Part shown: piece by piece, positions 14,357 to 16,229 of the stretch
Position numbering within the stretch: position 1 is the first letter of the stretch
Layout of the letters: every line of letters starts with the position of its first letter
From: Deltaproteobacteria bacterium
Lineage (GTDB): Bacteria; Myxococcota; Polyangia; Haliangiales; Haliangiaceae
NCBI GenBank assembly: GCA_018262455.1
Contig: JAGSPR010000109.1
Coordinates: 1 to 16,229, forward strand
Length of the DNA stretch: 16,229 bases
Direction: 5' to 3'
Program-made: the position numbers and the translations under genes
The notes under the pieces: model-generated
Told to the model about the DNA's origin: nothing
Database searches by the model: none
Seen by the model: the letters and a program-made list of their open reading frames with translations, nothing else

Positions 14357-15883
14357 GTGATCTACGTGATCGGCCATCGCAACCCGGATACCGACAGCGT
14401 CTGCGCGGCCATCGCGTATGCCCATCTGAGGACCTGCTGCGGCGATCCCGACATCCGCCCGGCGCGCGCCGGCGAGCTCGACGCCGAGACCGCCTTCGTG
14501 CTGCGCCACTTCGACGTGCCGGTCCCTCCGCTCCTCACCGATGCCACCGGCCTGAAGCTTATCCTCGTCGACCATAACGAGGTCGGTCAGGCGTTGCCTC
14601 ACCTCGATCGGGCCGAGATCCTCGAGGTCTGGGACCATCATCGGGTCGGCGATCTGCCGCTGACCAAGCCCATCTTCTTCCACACCGAACCGGTGGGGAC
14701 CACCGCGACCCTCATCGGCGAGCTGTACTTCGTGCGCGGCATCGCGCTGCCACGCGCGATGGCAGGCATCCTGCTCGCCGCGATCCTGTCGGACACCGTC
14801 GTGTTCCGCTCACCGACGGTCACCGACAAGGACCGTGCAGTGGCCGCGCGACTCACGCCACTCGCGGGGATCGATCCGAGCGCGTTCGGCCAGCAGATGC
14901 TCGAGCTCAAGATCGCATCCTTCGAGCACCAGCGCCCGGCGGAGATCGTGAGGCGCGACTTCAAGCAGCTCGCGGTCCGCGGCCACCGCATCGGCGTCGC
15001 GCAGGTCGAGGTGATGAGACCGGACGCCCTCGCAGATCAGAAGGCCGACATCTTGCGGGAGATGCACGCGGTCCGGCAGGCCCTCGGGCTCCACTGCGTC
15101 ATCCTGATGATCACCGACGTCCAGGCGAAGGGGAGCGAGCTGTGGTTCGTCGGTGAGCCTCGTGCGCTGTTCGAGCAGACGTTCGGCCGGCTCGACCAGG
15201 AGGCCGTGCAGCTGCCCGGCGTCATGTCGAGAAAGCAACAGGTCATGCCGCGGCTCGTCGCGGCCTACGCGCTCGCCGAGGACGGCCACGCGGCGGACCC
15301 TTCGTCCCCCCCTGCTCCCGCAGCTCCGAGGACATCGCTGGCGCGGGGTACGGTGCTTGCAGACCGGTGGAGCATGGGAGCCTTACAGACCATCCTCGTC
15401 CCGCTCGACGGTTCACCGCCCTCGCTCGCGGCACTCGATCATGCGCTCGCCCTGGCGGAGGATTCCGGCGCATCGATCGACATCCTCCATGTCGAGACCC
15501 TGGAGCACTTCGAAGTCGGGTCCACCCGATCGCTCGCACCAGATTCCCGCCAGCAGATCGTGAGGAAGCTGGACGACGCGGTGCAACGCGCGCAGACCCA
15601 GCTCGGGTCCCGCGTGTCACGCCGGACCGTCCAGGGCGATCCGCTGCGCAAGATCATCGAGACGGCGAGCGAGAAGCCATACGACCTGATCGTCATGGGC
15701 ACCCACGGGCGCGTGGGTCGACTTCACGCGATGCTCGGAAGCGTCGCGGAGGCGGTCGTGCGCAATGCCCCGTGTCCGGTGCTGACCGTGCGGGAGGCCG
15801 GCAGCGGGTATCAGTCGTTCGCCGAGCGCAGGCACGGCCGACCTACGGTCGCAGAGCAGCAGCCCGTGCACCATCCCCGCTGA
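14357..15883 (+). CDS. ppaC: Manganese-dependent (family II) inorganic pyrophosphatase fused to a universal stress protein domain
   Basis: This 508-residue cytoplasmic protein hydrolyses pyrophosphate, pulling biosynthetic reactions forward. The DHH domain has GHRNPDTDS (H7, D11, D13), VDHNE (D72), WDHH (D93-H95) and LSDTVVF (D146), the full metal-ligand set of PpaC. The DHHA2 domain ends with the phosphate-binding SRKQQ (291-295; canonical SRKKQ, with the second Lys replaced). The pyrophosphatase part ends near 306, the normal family length. A Pro/Ala linker (about 308-338) leads to a UspA domain (about 341-482): ILVPLDGSPPSL, then GTHGRVG with G448-xx-G451 and LGS at 460-462, the ATP-binding G-2x-G-9x-G(S/T) pattern. 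No CBS or DRTGG insert is present. The GTG start has AGGA about nine bases upstream, within the end of the preceding gene, suggesting coupling. No frameshift or internal stop separates the halves; an ATG at 15374 (M340) could start a separate Usp product. Confidence 0.92.
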   Translation: MIYVIGHRNPDTDSVCAAIAYAHLRTCCGDPDIRPARAGELDAETAFVLRHFDVPVPPLLTDATGLKLILVDHNEVGQALPHLDRAEILEVWDHHRVGDLPLTKPIFFHTEPVGTTATLIGELYFVRGIALPRAMAGILLAAILSDTVVFRSPTVTDKDRAVAARLTPLAGIDPSAFGQQMLELKIASFEHQRPAEIVRRDFKQLAVRGHRIGVAQVEVMRPDALADQKADILREMHAVRQALGLHCVILMITDVQAKGSELWFVGEPRALFEQTFGRLDQEAVQLPGVMSRKQQVMPRLVAAYALAEDGHAADPSSPPAPAAPRTSLARGTVLADRWSMGALQTILVPLDGSPPSLAALDHALALAEDSGASIDILHVETLEHFEVGSTRSLAPDSRQQIVRKLDDAVQRAQTQLGSRVSRRTVQGDPLRKIIETASEKPYDLIVMGTHGRVGRLHAMLGSVAEAVVRNAPCPVLTVREAGSGYQSFAERRHGRPTVAEQQPVHHPR

Positions 15884-15907
15884 CGCCGCTGGCCCCGCTG
15901 ACGCCGC
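15875..15907. repeat. 15-bp direct repeat over the stop codon of the pyrophosphatase fusion
   Basis: ccccgctgacgccgc occurs at 15875-15889 and 15893-15907, separated by tgg (period 18). Both copies contain TGA in the same frame, the first being the actual stop at 15881-15883. The repeat is directly visible; it may be a small slippage duplication, with the second TGA acting as a back-up stop. Confidence 0.75.
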
Positions 15908-16229
15908 GCCGTCACGGGATACTCCGGATCCAGGTGCAGCATCCTCGTTGCGTGCCCCCACGCTCGGCAGGTCGGATCCGCCGTGCGCTCACGACACGGA
16001 ACGCACTGGCCCCAAGGATCCGATGCTGAACGGCGGGCTCGAGAAGTCGCTGCAGGCGCTCGGCCGCTCCTGACCAACGTCGTGCGAGTCGCGCAGCTGT
16101 GCTTGTGCGCGCGCGGCGCGGTAAGACGTAGCGTGACCAGCCAACCAGGCGGAGCCGAGCTGCCTGCGTCCACGCTGGGTACGCTGTCGCCGCTCCGACT
16201 CGGGGTCGCACCGCACCGGCTCATGTTCT
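15884..16229. other. 346-bp stretch without a supported gene
   Basis: Apart from the direct repeat at its left edge and a weak 5-bp dyad (tgacg / cgtca, 15899-15914), I see nothing assignable here. Open frames on both strands, including a minus-strand frame 15811-16224, are Arg/Ser/Cys-rich with no domain, no convincing start site and no third-position bias of the neighbouring genes. No tRNA-like fold or T-arm consensus was found. It is probably intergenic sequence leading to a gene beyond the right edge. Confidence 0.5.

Noticed and set aside
15811..16224. 137-codon minus-strand frame in the right-end spacer
   Set aside because: Biased to Arg, Ser and Thr, overlaps the end of the pyrophosphatase fusion, and has no domain or ribosome site.
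1..16229. CRISPR arrays, tRNAs, rRNAs, insertion sequences and prophage genes
   Set aside because: No spaced repeat arrays, tRNA arm consensus, transposase motifs or terminal inverted repeats were visible on either strand.

Overview
The window is GC-rich throughout and every convincing gene has a strong G/C bias at the third codon position. There is an abundance of predicted lipoproteins, a globin-coupled diguanylate cyclase, a helical-repeat/PilZ protein resembling those of Myxococcus, a large di-haem peroxidase-like protein and a lamin-tail-domain lipoprotein. Together these suggest a chromosomal segment of a myxobacterium (Myxococcota, possibly Kofleriaceae- or Polyangia-like). That assignment is inferred from gene content, not from a marker gene. 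I see no rRNA, tRNA, transposase, phage gene or CRISPR array.

Left third (1-5640), signalling and surface. A TetR-family regulator (17-691) is followed, after a strong GC hairpin, by a haem-globin-coupled diguanylate cyclase (776-1771). Converging on it is a probable clan GH-A/GH39-like glycosidase lipoprotein (1789-3186). After a 249-bp divergent spacer come a small cysteine-rich hypothetical gene (3436-3741) and a long helical-repeat protein with a proline-rich minisatellite linker and C-terminal PilZ domain (3779-5629). A plausible theme is oxygen or redox input to c-di-GMP, acting on matrix polysaccharide.

Middle (5642-9002), a minus-strand run. Read in its own direction: an Sfp-type phosphopantetheinyl transferase, a GFA-family zinc protein, a lamin-tail-domain lipoprotein 4 bp after it, and a PhnD-like binding-fold protein with no signal peptide. 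The start of the last overlaps the stop of a possible 15-codon ORF. No shared pathway is evident.

Right third (9137-15883). An 808-residue di-haem cytochrome c peroxidase-like lipoprotein converges with a radical SAM enzyme of the AmmeMemoRadiSam type (amrS); their stop codons abut in a TAGCTA palindrome. Divergent from amrS is a two-gene unit: a RetSat/CrtI-like FAD oxidoreductase and, 2 bp later, a manganese-dependent inorganic pyrophosphatase fused in frame to a universal stress protein domain. That fusion is the most unusual architecture in the window. The last 346 bp hold no gene I can support.
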